Origin: Parasphingorhabdus cellanae
Lineage (GTDB): Bacteria > Pseudomonadota > Alphaproteobacteria > Sphingomonadales > Sphingomonadaceae
DNA: 64,000 nucleotides
NCBI RefSeq assembly: GCF_017498565.1
Contig: NZ_CP071794.1
Span: forward strand, 1,850,001-1,914,000
Direction of reading: 5' to 3'
This document shows, piece after piece, positions 9,050 through 17,108 of the stretch. The position numbers were made by a program, and so were the translations under genes. Each line of letters starts with the position of its first letter. The stretch's first letter is position 1. The notes beneath the pieces are model-generated. The model was not told the DNA's origin and did no database searches. It worked only from the letters and a program-made list of their open reading frames with translations.

Positions 9050-9421
9050 TTATCGGCGGCGGAAACTTCGGTGGCCCGAATATTTGGAATGACCAAATTT
9101 GCTGAACTTTTTGTGATGCCTAAAACCGCCATCATGATGGCGGGAAAATCCTTTGTGATTGCGAAAAACTTTCTTGTGCTTGAGATGCGATTTGCGGTGA
9201 TGCAGGCCGCGATGATGGCCAAAACTGCGTGATCGGAAATGCCGGCGATTCTCCGCCTTGCCCTGCAACGCGTCGGCTGAAACCGGTATTTCGATACCAA
9301 TATCTGCCGCTATCGTCGATCCGACAACAGCGTCGTTATCCGCCAGATTTGCTGCTTGAGCAGGAGCGACGGCGACCAATGCGAGCAGGCCGGTCATTGC
9401 TATTGAAGTCAGTTTTAACAT
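9050..9421 (-). CDS. Small exported His/Arg/Lys-rich protein
   Basis: 123 residues. A signal peptide (MLKLTSIAMTGLLALVAVAPAQAA) is followed by a short neutral segment with DNDAVVGSTIAADIGIEIPVS and then, from about residue 55, a strongly basic low-complexity tail of His, Lys, Arg, Phe and Gly. Motifs such as HHRGLHHRKSHLKHKK and FRHHKKF recur. I do not recognise a family. The exported histidine-rich tail could bind transition metals or polyanions in the periplasm, which is inference from composition only. The ribosome site (GGAGAAAGAAA before 9421) is good, which supports real expression. The stop codon overlaps a GC-rich hairpin. Confidence 0.65.
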   Translation of the reverse strand: MLKLTSIAMTGLLALVAVAPAQAANLADNDAVVGSTIAADIGIEIPVSADALQGKAENRRHFRSRSFGHHRGLHHRKSHLKHKKVFRNHKGFSRHHDGGFRHHKKFSKFGHSKYSGHRSFRRR

Positions 9422-9672
9422 TTTCTTTCTCCGTTAAGTGTCTTACTCAACGGTTCGAAAATAGTGCGGCTTTGGTTACAGGCTTTCGGCGAAAAGAAGG
9501 TTCAAGCGCCGTCAATACGCCACCTGTTTCCGACTAGCTGGCGAAGAATTTAACTCAGTGAAACAGCCAAAAGGAAAGCTCTCCGGTCTGTTCCGAGAAT
9601 GACTGTCAGACAATTCAAAGTAATCGCAAAAAGCTGATGCTAGGCTTGGTCGGCAGTTTGGCTTTTTGAATT

Positions 9673-10209
9673 TCAACCCTGATATTCAGACGCCAGCCAT
9701 TGCTTCATTTTCGCAGGCGGTGGCGAGGCGTTCATTTCTTGCTCATCCAGCGCAGCCAACGCTCTCTTGCGATCGTCTTCGGTAAAGCTTCCCGTTGTCA
9801 GGCAATATTCGATCATGTTGCCGTTGGGATCGCGGGTGTAAACCGAATGGCACCAATTATGGTCAATCTCCAGCACATCCAAACCCGCCGCGTTCCACTT
9901 CTTGCGCCAATTTTCCAGGTCTTGAGGACTATCCACCGAAAAGCTGTAATGATTAGTGCCTTGCGGCGTTTTTGCCGCTTCGTTGAGGTCATAGGCATAT
10001 TCATCCTGGCCCGGCGTATCGTTGAGTTCCCAGAACGCGATAAACTTGCTGTCATCACCGTCCATTCGATAGAAAAAATGCTTGCCCCAGCCACCGCCCA
10101 TAACCGGTGCAATCTCGACTTTAACCAGTTCAAAGCCCATAATGCCTTCGTAAAATGCATGAATGCCGGCCATGTCTTTCGCGGCCAAAGCGAGATGGTG
10201 ATAGCTCAT
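9673..10209 (-). CDS. VOC family (glyoxalase/dioxygenase superfamily) protein
   Basis: 178 residues with the paired beta-alpha-beta-beta-beta modules of the vicinal oxygen chelate fold. It starts YHHLALAAKDMAGIHAFYEG, has FIAFWELNDTPG in the middle, NHYSFSVDSPQDLENWRKKW opening the second module, and ends with DPNGNMIEYCL. The two His and the Glu before the C-terminus (HLA, HYSF, IEYCL) are at metal-ligand positions used by the superfamily. The reaction is not identifiable. Its ATG overlaps the stop of the upstream CMD-family gene by four bases (ATGA), so the two are translationally coupled and probably act on related compounds. Confidence 0.82.
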   Translation of the reverse strand: MSYHHLALAAKDMAGIHAFYEGIMGFELVKVEIAPVMGGGWGKHFFYRMDGDDSKFIAFWELNDTPGQDEYAYDLNEAAKTPQGTNHYSFSVDSPQDLENWRKKWNAAGLDVLEIDHNWCHSVYTRDPNGNMIEYCLTTGSFTEDDRKRALAALDEQEMNASPPPAKMKQWLASEYQG

Positions 10210-10859
10210 TTGTTCGCGTCCTTCCGTTTATCGACCATGCCCATGACATCCGCCATCGCGCCTTCTGGCGCAGGTATTTCGACAACCCGCTCATCGACAT
10301 CATCAAATTCAAGCCGCAGCGCCCGGCTCATCACAGCGTGCATCATATAGGTACAGGTGATGTAGGTCAGCTCGATGATCTCGACTTCACTGAGATGCTT
10401 TTTCAGCGCATCGAATACACCGTCCGGCACCCTGCCCCGCTCCAATACCAGGCAGTCCGTATAAGCGAGCACAGCGCGTTCTACTTCGTCGAAACAATCT
10501 GCAGTCGACCAGTTGGGAATGGCCTTGACCTGCTCCTCCGAATAGCCCTCAAAGCGCATCGCTTTGCTGTGTTGCGAATAGACAAATTGCGAACCAACGG
10601 CATAGCCTGCTCGGATCTGGCCCAACTCCCGCAATTTCGGATCGAGCTTGCGATTGGGCGAGCGGTAAAAGCCAAAACCCTCGGTGGTATGTTTGAACGC
10701 GTCGGGAACCTGCGCAAAGACAGTCCACCAATTTCCCGGTGTCCCGGTTGCGGTACCCGGCTCCGCTGCCGGATCACGATCCCCGAACAGCGTTTTGTAA
10801 AGCGCCAACACATATTCGTCGGTAACTTCAGACCGGGGTATTTCGCGCAGTCGGGGCAT
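10206..10859 (-). CDS. Carboxymuconolactone decarboxylase family protein without CxxC
   Basis: 217 residues from the ATG at 10859, which has CAGGAGAAACC upstream; a frame extension to 10889 was rejected. The CMD/AhpD-like helical core is visible: KLRELGQIRAGYAVGSQFVY, SQHSKAMRFEGYSEEQVKAI, ERAVLAYTDCLVL and VEIIELTYITCTYMMHAVMSRAL. AhpD peroxidases carry a CxxC followed by His in the core helix; here that position is SQFVYSQHSK, so the thiol peroxidase chemistry is absent. Members of this cysteine-free type are poorly characterised. It is coupled to the VOC gene downstream and lies just downstream of aconitase on the same strand. Confidence 0.8.
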   Translation of the reverse strand: MPRLREIPRSEVTDEYVLALYKTLFGDRDPAAEPGTATGTPGNWWTVFAQVPDAFKHTTEGFGFYRSPNRKLDPKLRELGQIRAGYAVGSQFVYSQHSKAMRFEGYSEEQVKAIPNWSTADCFDEVERAVLAYTDCLVLERGRVPDGVFDALKKHLSEVEIIELTYITCTYMMHAVMSRALRLEFDDVDERVVEIPAPEGAMADVMGMVDKRKDANK

Positions 10860-10903
10860 GGGTTTCTCCTGTACCCCGACTATGCACATAATTTAACGGC
10901 TTG

Positions 10904-13582
10904 CTACCCCGCCAGGTTGCGCAGCACGTAGTGCAGGATGCCGCCGTTGAGGAAATATTCCATCTCGTTGGCGGTGTCGATCCGGCAGACGGTGTTGAAT
11001 GTCGCCGTTGTTCCATCAGCGCGGGTCATTTCCACTTCGACTTCCTGCAGCGGTTTCAGCGTCGCGACGCCCTTGATTGTAAAGCTCTCGCTGCCATCAA
11101 GGCTTAGTGTTTCCCGATCAACGCCCTCGGCAAATTGCAGCGGCAGCACGCCCATTCCAACCAGGTTGCTCCGGTGAATACGCTCGTAGCTTTCGACAAT
11201 CACCGCGCGCACGCCCAGCAGGTTCGTGCCTTTCGCGGCCCAGTCGCGGGAAGAGCCGGTACCATATTGCTCCCCGCCAATCACGACCAGCTCATTGCCG
11301 TCCGCTTTGTGGCGCATGGCGGCGTCGTAGATCGGCATGATCTCACCATTATATTTGGTGTAACCGCCTTCCTTGCCGTCGGCCATTTCGTTCTTGATGC
11401 GGATGTTCGCGAAGGTGCCGCGCATCATGACTTCGTGGTTTCCGCGGCGGCTGCCGTAGCTGTTAAAGTCTTGTTTTGCCACTTGATGGTCGCGCAGATA
11501 TTCTCCGGCGGGCGAGTCTTCCTTGATCGCACCGGCGGGCGAGATATGGTCGGTTGTGATCGAATCTCCCAATAATGCCAGTGTCTTGGCGTCGATAATG
11601 TCCCCGACAGGCTCCGGCGTCATGGTCATGCCTTCAAAATAGGGCGGATTGGCCACATAAGTGCTACCTGCACGCCACTGATAGGTGTCGCCCCCGGTCA
11701 CATCGATATCCTGCCACGCCGCGTCACCTTTATAGACATCGGCATAGCGGCTCATGAACATGTCGCGGTTCACCGCCCCGCCCATGGCTGCGTTCACTTC
11801 ATCATTGGTCGGCCAGATATCCTTCAAATAAACATCCGCCCCATCGCTGCCCTGCCCGATCGGCGTTTCGTACATATCCTCACGCACCGTGCCTTTCAGC
11901 GCATAAGCCACAACTAATGGAGGACTCGCCAAATAGTTCGCCCGCACATCCTGAGACACACGGCCTTCAAAATTCCGGTTGCCCGAAAGCACCGAAGCCG
12001 CAACCAGATCATTGTCATTAATCGCCTTGGAAATCGGCGCCGGCAAAGGCCCGCTATTCCCGATACAAGTCGTGCAGCCATAGCCGACCAGATTAAAGCC
12101 GAGATAGTTGAGATCCTCCGAAAGCCCCGCCTTGTCGAGATAATCTGTCACCACCTGCGATCCGGGCGCCAGCGAACTCTTCACCCAGGGTTTGCGCTGC
12201 AAGCCCCGCTCCCGCGCCTTGCGCGCAACGAGCCCGGCGGCAATCAGCACGCTGGGGTTGGAGGTGTTGGTGCAGGACGTAATCGCCGCAATGGTGACAT
12301 CGCCGTGGCCGAGATCATGATCCGCGCCATCCACCGCGACCCGCTTGTCAGGCTCGGTGCTATTAAACACCTCGATAATATCCTTGTTAAAGCCCTCATC
12401 GAGATCGGCCATCGAAACGCGCTGTTGCGGCAGCTTCGGCCCCGACAGCGAAGGCACCACGCTGGTCATGTCGAGCTCCAGCGTCTTGGTATAGATCGCC
12501 TCAACCTCGTCATCATGGCGCCAGAAACCCTGCTCCTTGGCATAGGCTTCGGTCAACGCGATATCCGCTTCGCTGCGACCGGTCAGGCGCAGATAATCCA
12601 GCGTCTTGTCATCAATCGGGAAGTAACCGCAGGTCGCGCCATATTCCGGCGCCATATTGGCAATCGTCGCGCGATCGGCGAGCGACAGCGCCGCCACGCC
12701 CGGACCGTAAAATTCCACAAAGCGCCCGACCACGCCCACTTCGCGCAGCATCTGCACACAGGTCAGCACCAGATCGGTCGCGGTAATGCCCTCGGCCAGC
12801 TCGCCGGTCAGCTTGAACCCGACCACTTCGGGGATCAGCATCGATACCGGCTGGCCAAGCATCGCGGCTTCCGCCTCAATCCCGCCCACGCCCCAGCCGA
12901 GCACGCCCAGGCCGTTGATCATCGTCGTATGGCTGTCGGTGCCGACACAGGTATCGGGATAGGCCACTTCCACGCCGTCCGCATCTTTCGATGACCAGAC
13001 CGCGCGGGCAATATTTTCCAGATTCACCTGATGGCAAATGCCGGTTCCGGGAGGCACCACGGAGAAATTGTCAAACGCCTTCGATCCCCATTTCAGAAAT
13101 TCATAGCGCTCCATATTGCGCTGATATTCCAGCGCCACATTATTTTCGAAAGCCTGCGGCGTGCCAAATTCGTCGACCATGACCGAGTGGTCAATCACCA
13201 GATGCACCGGCACCTGCGGGTTAATCTTCTGCGCATCACCGCCGAGCGACTTGATCCCGTCGCGCATCGCCGCGAGGTCAACAACCGCCGGAACGCCGGT
13301 AAAATCCTGCATTAAAACGCGGGCCGGGCGATATTGAATTTCGGCCGAGGACTTCGCCTCTTTCTGCCAGTCGACCACCGCCTGCGCATCCCCAGCCGCC
13401 ACCGTATGGCCGCCATCTTCAAAGCGCAGCATATTTTCGAGCAGGACTTTCAGCGTATAGGGCAAGCGATCAATATCCCCGAGCTTCGCCGCCGCCTTGG
13501 CGAGCGAATAATAGGCATAGTTGGTGCCGTTAACATTAAGCGTCGCGCGCGTGCCGAGTGAGTCTTGTCCGGTGGTGGTCAT
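10904..13582 (-). CDS. acnA: Aconitate hydratase A
   Basis: 892 residues, full length for AcnA. It interconverts citrate and isocitrate in the TCA cycle through a 4Fe-4S cluster. The three cluster cysteines are seen in AAITSCTNTSNPSV and GYGCTTCIGNSGPLP. Other family hallmarks are DSHTTMINGLGVLGWGVGGI, the ARVLMQDFTGVP region near residue 85, and the C-terminal swivel domain with YGTGSSRDWAAKG. It is cytoplasmic. The gene is monocistronic-looking or leads the CMD-VOC pair 44 bases downstream. The ATG at 13582 gives the expected N-terminus. The reverse strand carries long shadow frames only. Confidence 0.97.
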   Translation of the reverse strand: MTTTGQDSLGTRATLNVNGTNYAYYSLAKAAAKLGDIDRLPYTLKVLLENMLRFEDGGHTVAAGDAQAVVDWQKEAKSSAEIQYRPARVLMQDFTGVPAVVDLAAMRDGIKSLGGDAQKINPQVPVHLVIDHSVMVDEFGTPQAFENNVALEYQRNMERYEFLKWGSKAFDNFSVVPPGTGICHQVNLENIARAVWSSKDADGVEVAYPDTCVGTDSHTTMINGLGVLGWGVGGIEAEAAMLGQPVSMLIPEVVGFKLTGELAEGITATDLVLTCVQMLREVGVVGRFVEFYGPGVAALSLADRATIANMAPEYGATCGYFPIDDKTLDYLRLTGRSEADIALTEAYAKEQGFWRHDDEVEAIYTKTLELDMTSVVPSLSGPKLPQQRVSMADLDEGFNKDIIEVFNSTEPDKRVAVDGADHDLGHGDVTIAAITSCTNTSNPSVLIAAGLVARKARERGLQRKPWVKSSLAPGSQVVTDYLDKAGLSEDLNYLGFNLVGYGCTTCIGNSGPLPAPISKAINDNDLVAASVLSGNRNFEGRVSQDVRANYLASPPLVVAYALKGTVREDMYETPIGQGSDGADVYLKDIWPTNDEVNAAMGGAVNRDMFMSRYADVYKGDAAWQDIDVTGGDTYQWRAGSTYVANPPYFEGMTMTPEPVGDIIDAKTLALLGDSITTDHISPAGAIKEDSPAGEYLRDHQVAKQDFNSYGSRRGNHEVMMRGTFANIRIKNEMADGKEGGYTKYNGEIMPIYDAAMRHKADGNELVVIGGEQYGTGSSRDWAAKGTNLLGVRAVIVESYERIHRSNLVGMGVLPLQFAEGVDRETLSLDGSESFTIKGVATLKPLQEVEVEMTRADGTTATFNTVCRIDTANEMEYFLNGGILHYVLRNLAG

Positions 13583-13621
13583 AATTCGTCCCTTATTTTA
13601 ATTTTTTGCCGGTTTGGCCTG

Positions 13622-13647
13622 TCCGCCGAAGCGTCAGCGAAGGCGGA
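13622..13647. repeat. Small inverted repeat upstream of acnA
   Basis: TCCGCC (13622-13627) and GGCGGA (13642-13647) frame a GAAGCGTCAGCGAA spacer. Together with the two stem-loops at 13734 and 13792 it makes the 13583-13824 gap unusually rich in small palindromes, as seen in dispersed palindromic elements of alphaproteobacteria. I cannot test copy number elsewhere in the genome. Confidence 0.35.
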
Positions 13648-13733
13648 GGGGAGCAGGAATTCCGGCATATGAATCGATGTTCGAGAGCGCTTTAGCGCAG
13701 GGGGTGCCGGGGTGCAATGGCAAGAGCCACGTG

Positions 13734-13754
13734 TTCCGCACTTGATGCGGAACC
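13734..13754. repeat. Perfect 8-bp stem-loop (GTTCCGCA / TGCGGAAC)
   Basis: GTTCCGCA at 13734-13741 pairs exactly with TGCGGAAC at 13747-13754 across a CTTGA loop. It lies in the intergenic gap between acnA and the TonB-domain gene and has no T-tract. The form resembles short dispersed palindromic repeats known in sphingomonads, which is not verifiable here. Confidence 0.5.
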
Positions 13755-13791
13755 CAGGGAGAGATTGCGCAGCGCCACGACAAACACCCTT

Positions 13792-13814
13792 GCTCCGGAT
13801 CAAGTCCTGAGCAC
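13792..13814. repeat. Imperfect 8-bp stem-loop (TGCTCCGG / CCTGAGCA)
   Basis: TGCTCCGG (13792-13799) and CCTGAGCA (13807-13814) pair with one mismatch around ATCAAGT. It sits ten bases before the stop codon end of the TonB-domain gene (13825, minus strand), so it could end that transcript. No T-run follows. Confidence 0.4.
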
Positions 13815-13824
13815 AGAACTGTTA

Positions 13825-14358
13825 TCATTCACTTGGCTTGCCTTCTGGAAACGCCAAAGGCGGTTCCCACTGGATGCCTTTCTCCTGCGCACGTTGCAAT
13901 TCTATCCACGGCGGACCAGCGAAGTTTACCGAAAGCGGGTAGAAGCCTTCATCGCGCTTCCCGTAATAATCCATCGCAGGGACAAAGCGCGCTCGCCTAG
14001 ACAGGTTCTTGCAGGCCGCCTGATCCAGATCATCATGCCCACTCGATTGGGTCACCTCACAGGCTCCGACTCGCCCCATTCTGGTTATTGTCAGTAACAG
14101 GGCCACGCTACCCTTACGCTCTTCTCTCAGCGCTTTGTGGGGATAATCTCCGTTTCTCATCCACCGGCTATAAATTCCCCTTGGTCTCGGCGATTGGCTG
14201 CGACCACTTCGGTTATTCGCATTGCTATCCGCAAAAGGCATAACCACCACCCACTTTAACTTGGAGAGACGGTTCTGCGCTTGAAGTGATGGTGCCGATA
14301 GTACCATGATCGATAAGGCTATTGTGGTTAGCCCGATATGTTTTTTGCCCCATGTCAT
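13825..14358 (-). CDS. Exported TonB C-terminal-domain protein
   Basis: 177 residues with a signal peptide (about residues 1-28, IGLTTIALSIMVLSAPSLQA). From about residue 68 it matches the TonB C-terminal fold: GDYPHKALREERKGSVALLL, then TRMGRVGACEVTQSSGHDDL and DQAACKNLSRRARFVPAMD. In true TonB this domain contacts the TonB box of outer membrane receptors. Here the N-terminal membrane anchor and proline-rich spacer of TonB are missing; instead there is a cleavable-looking signal peptide, so energy transduction is doubtful. Such stand-alone domains are frequent in sphingomonads without assigned function. No ExbBD genes are nearby. Confidence 0.7.
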   Translation of the reverse strand: MTWGKKHIGLTTIALSIMVLSAPSLQAQNRLSKLKWVVVMPFADSNANNRSGRSQSPRPRGIYSRWMRNGDYPHKALREERKGSVALLLTITRMGRVGACEVTQSSGHDDLDQAACKNLSRRARFVPAMDYYGKRDEGFYPLSVNFAGPPWIELQRAQEKGIQWEPPLAFPEGKPSE

Positions 14359-14647
14359 CGGGTGATCCTAGAGCATCTAATTCTTTAAAGTCAAAAAGAC
14401 TACATAGCGATGGGGACCGAGGTGGCCACGAACAAATGCGTGACGACGGATAGCAGCAGACACCATATCCCCAGTTCAGAATGCCTACTTCGCGCGACGA
14501 ACGCTAATCCCGGTATTCGCTACGTTTGCATGGTGAGTCGAAACGATGCATTTTACAAGCCGTTACATGTTGGTTGTCCGGTTTTGTCATGACGGGCTTT
14601 GAGGGTGTATAATAGGCGAGGGAGAAAAAGAGGAGCGAAGAACTGAA

Positions 14648-16879
14648 CTAGTCTTGACTTGTTGGAACAGAAACAGCCGGTGAAGGTCGAGATGGAGCTG
14701 CTTCTGGCTGCGCTTCTTTTGCCGCTGCCTCTTTTTGTGCGACGGTTTCAATTGCCGTATTTATATCCATGAACTCGTCCAATTTTGCGCTGGCTTCTTT
14801 TTTTCCCTGATCAAAATTGCGTTTTAATAACAATGGTCTTTCACCTATCACCCCTTTACCGAACGCGATAAATTCAAGGAATTTTAAATTGGGAATAGCC
14901 TTCACATAACCAGCATCATAAATGTTCATCAGAAAAGATAAGCTGGTTTGATCGACAAGGTTGTGAGTCAGAAAGGTATTGCACTGAGACAATACTGTTT
15001 TACTCACTAGGGCAGTTCGCTGTGACACAATGAACAAGCCAACTCCGTATTTTCTACCTTGCAAAGCGATTTGCCCAATTTTGCTAACAACAGCTTGAGT
15101 AGCAAAACTCAAACCAGATCCCGAAGTTTCTGGGATTATGGTATGAGCCTCTTCCAACACAATTAGAATCCGACGGCTTTTTCGATGTGCTCTTGCCCAT
15201 TTCATTACCTCCGATAAATATATCTCAGTGGCGAGCAAAGTTGCATTTGTATTGGTCACCTCGGCCAGTTCGAAAAGTCCGATCTTGGGTCCGCTGGCAC
15301 AAAGGAACGTATCTATTTGTTTTCTTGCGATCGCTCTTATTTTGTCTTGGAATTCCTTGAGTATTCTTTTCTCGTCCTTCGCACCATGTTTACCAGTATC
15401 GACGTCAAATATCTTACTTTCTAACTCGTCCGACTTTCCTGTAGTTAAGCCGATTCCTTCCGGCTTCAAATGGGCCAAGCGCTTTCGATATTCGCCCGTT
15501 AAATCAACACAGATTACTTTAGTGTCTTGGTGCAAAGACTCCTCGATTAGATCAAATACAAGTTCGGTTTTCCCCGTACCAGTTACACCTAAAATGGCGG
15601 TATGATATCCGATCAAATCTGGCAAAAAGCCTTTGGTCTTGATGTCAGTATTAGGAATATGCCCCAGTTCAAATTCACCTTTTCCGGGATTCAAGTCGAA
15701 TTTTCGTTCTTCGAGTATCATAAATACCGGTAAATTCATTTTCGGTAACCAAGAGAACGTGCTGAAGCCGTTTTCATCACTCCAAGTACCAAGTTGAACA
15801 GCACTAACAATGTGTGTGCCTCGAGGGTTCTGTTGAAAACTTTCCTCAGCAGTATTTGCGTTCATTATCTGATAATAAACAGCGGTTTCATTTATGATAC
15901 AAAAGAGAACTGAACCCTTTGTCAAATTAGAGCCCAGAGCAATTTCAAATTTTATCTCTGAGATCTCCGAACCTTCGACTACAAATCCAACCAGTTCACA
16001 TTGATCTTCTGGCCCCGAAAGCTCTTTGAGTAAGCCTTCGCGAAGCTCCGGCGCAAATGCCTTGAAGACCCGGCCATTTAGTTTTGGGAGTTCGTACTCT
16101 AGCTCCGCACCAACCAACAGTCCGGTGCCCATTATTTCGTCATTTTGAACATTCGAGAACAAAGGTAACACGTATCTTTGACTACCATTGGGCATCAGAG
16201 CGATGTGCACGTCGTCGATCCAACGCTCATCTTCGGTTAGCCGGACACGAACAATATCTGGATCGTCAACCCTCATGAGTTCACCTGACAAGACAAACTC
16301 ACCAGAGGATTTTTCTTCGACCCATTTACTTATGGCTGCTATAATAAATTCAACGGGTTTTAACAAAGCAAAGCCGAGCCAAAATAGGGTTAGCAAAAAA
16401 ATCTTCGTGGCATCGGCATAGAAGCCAAAGATACTGATCAGCGCTGTCATTCCGAAAAGAACGGCTCCGTTAGAAAACTGAGCAGCAAAATCGAATGCAA
16501 ATCTTCCCAGAGGTGTCGCCCTATCTTTGGCAAACATTGCGGCAGTAAGGGCCGCTACGCCGACAATCGCAGAATAGACAATTGCAAAAAAACGGAAGAT
16601 TTCGATCTCGAAATCAATATCTTGAACTGGCTCTAAATCCAACGTCACCAGTGCAACGATGTTGACAACAGCGGCACCAATTGCGTCACGAGGTGGACGA
16701 TAAAAGGGGGCCGATATTAAACTTAATGTCCACCACCCGATTGCGGATATAAACCAAACAGATTGACCACCGGCAGATATTGCAAAGTGGCCGGTCACCC
16801 AAATATACAATATATAGAATATAAGGCCGTTTATTCCAAAAGCGAGAAATCGGCTTTTTTGGCTAAGATTTTCTGTCAA
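14648..16879 (-). CDS. Membrane-anchored HerA/FtsK-like ATPase (DUF87 type)
   Basis: 743 residues from a TTG at 16879, directly after an in-frame stop and 6 bases past AAGGGG. Residues 1-190 hold four to six hydrophobic helices (FGINGLIFYILYIWV, FFAIVYSAIVGVAALTAAMF, FLLTLFWLGFALL). A beta-rich middle (200-400) may correspond to a HAS-barrel-like region. The ATPase follows: Walker A GVTGTGKT with Lys437, a DLTGEYRKRL segment, Walker B ILIVLEEAH with Glu576/577, and QGRKYGVGLFIVSQR typical of HerA. HerA-type ATPases move DNA or remodel complexes; a membrane-anchored one could act at the envelope. No nuclease or NurA partner is adjacent. The gene is clearly A+T-richer than its neighbours, suggesting transfer. 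Confidence 0.8.
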   Translation of the reverse strand: MTENLSQKSRFLAFGINGLIFYILYIWVTGHFAISAGGQSVWFISAIGWWTLSLISAPFYRPPRDAIGAAVVNIVALVTLDLEPVQDIDFEIEIFRFFAIVYSAIVGVAALTAAMFAKDRATPLGRFAFDFAAQFSNGAVLFGMTALISIFGFYADATKIFLLTLFWLGFALLKPVEFIIAAISKWVEEKSSGEFVLSGELMRVDDPDIVRVRLTEDERWIDDVHIALMPNGSQRYVLPLFSNVQNDEIMGTGLLVGAELEYELPKLNGRVFKAFAPELREGLLKELSGPEDQCELVGFVVEGSEISEIKFEIALGSNLTKGSVLFCIINETAVYYQIMNANTAEESFQQNPRGTHIVSAVQLGTWSDENGFSTFSWLPKMNLPVFMILEERKFDLNPGKGEFELGHIPNTDIKTKGFLPDLIGYHTAILGVTGTGKTELVFDLIEESLHQDTKVICVDLTGEYRKRLAHLKPEGIGLTTGKSDELESKIFDVDTGKHGAKDEKRILKEFQDKIRAIARKQIDTFLCASGPKIGLFELAEVTNTNATLLATEIYLSEVMKWARAHRKSRRILIVLEEAHTIIPETSGSGLSFATQAVVSKIGQIALQGRKYGVGLFIVSQRTALVSKTVLSQCNTFLTHNLVDQTSLSFLMNIYDAGYVKAIPNLKFLEFIAFGKGVIGERPLLLKRNFDQGKKEASAKLDEFMDINTAIETVAQKEAAAKEAQPEAAPSRPSPAVSVPTSQD

Positions 16880-16894
16880 TCAATGCCCCTTCAT

Positions 16895-16948
16895 TTAACG
16901 TATAGCTGCTGCGTATCAATTAACCCCGAATATAACGCTATACGTTAA
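16895..16948. promoter_or_regulatory. Perfect 12-bp inverted repeat upstream of the HerA-like gene
   Basis: TTAACGTATAGC (16895-16906) is the exact reverse complement of GCTATACGTTAA (16937-16948), separated by 30 bases. The proximal arm ends just before the AAGGGG ribosome site of the TTG-started ATPase gene. It may be a paired operator, a leader hairpin that would expose or hide the ribosome site, or the remnant of an insertion boundary. The length of the perfect arms makes chance unlikely. Confidence 0.6.
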
Positions 16949-17108
16949 GCCCCTACTTCTATTTGCTCTTCAACTAATTGTCTATTGCTATGAATAATAA
17001 TATTCTCCGCGATACAAAAAGCAGTAAAACCCCCTTTCCTACAACCCCCAGTCTTTGATACACCGGCCCGAATCAAAGGAACAAAAGAAGAACGAAAGGG
17101 CCGCTGCC

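Noticed and set aside
9039..9065. GC-rich hairpin TTTCCGCCG / CGGCGGAAA as terminator
   Set aside because: It lies across the last codons and stop of the His-rich gene, with no T-tract; Arg codon runs explain the repeat.
14410..14592. 60-codon frame between the TonB-domain and ATPase genes
   Set aside because: No ribosome site, no hydrophobic or structural pattern, and the 289-base gap otherwise looks non-coding.
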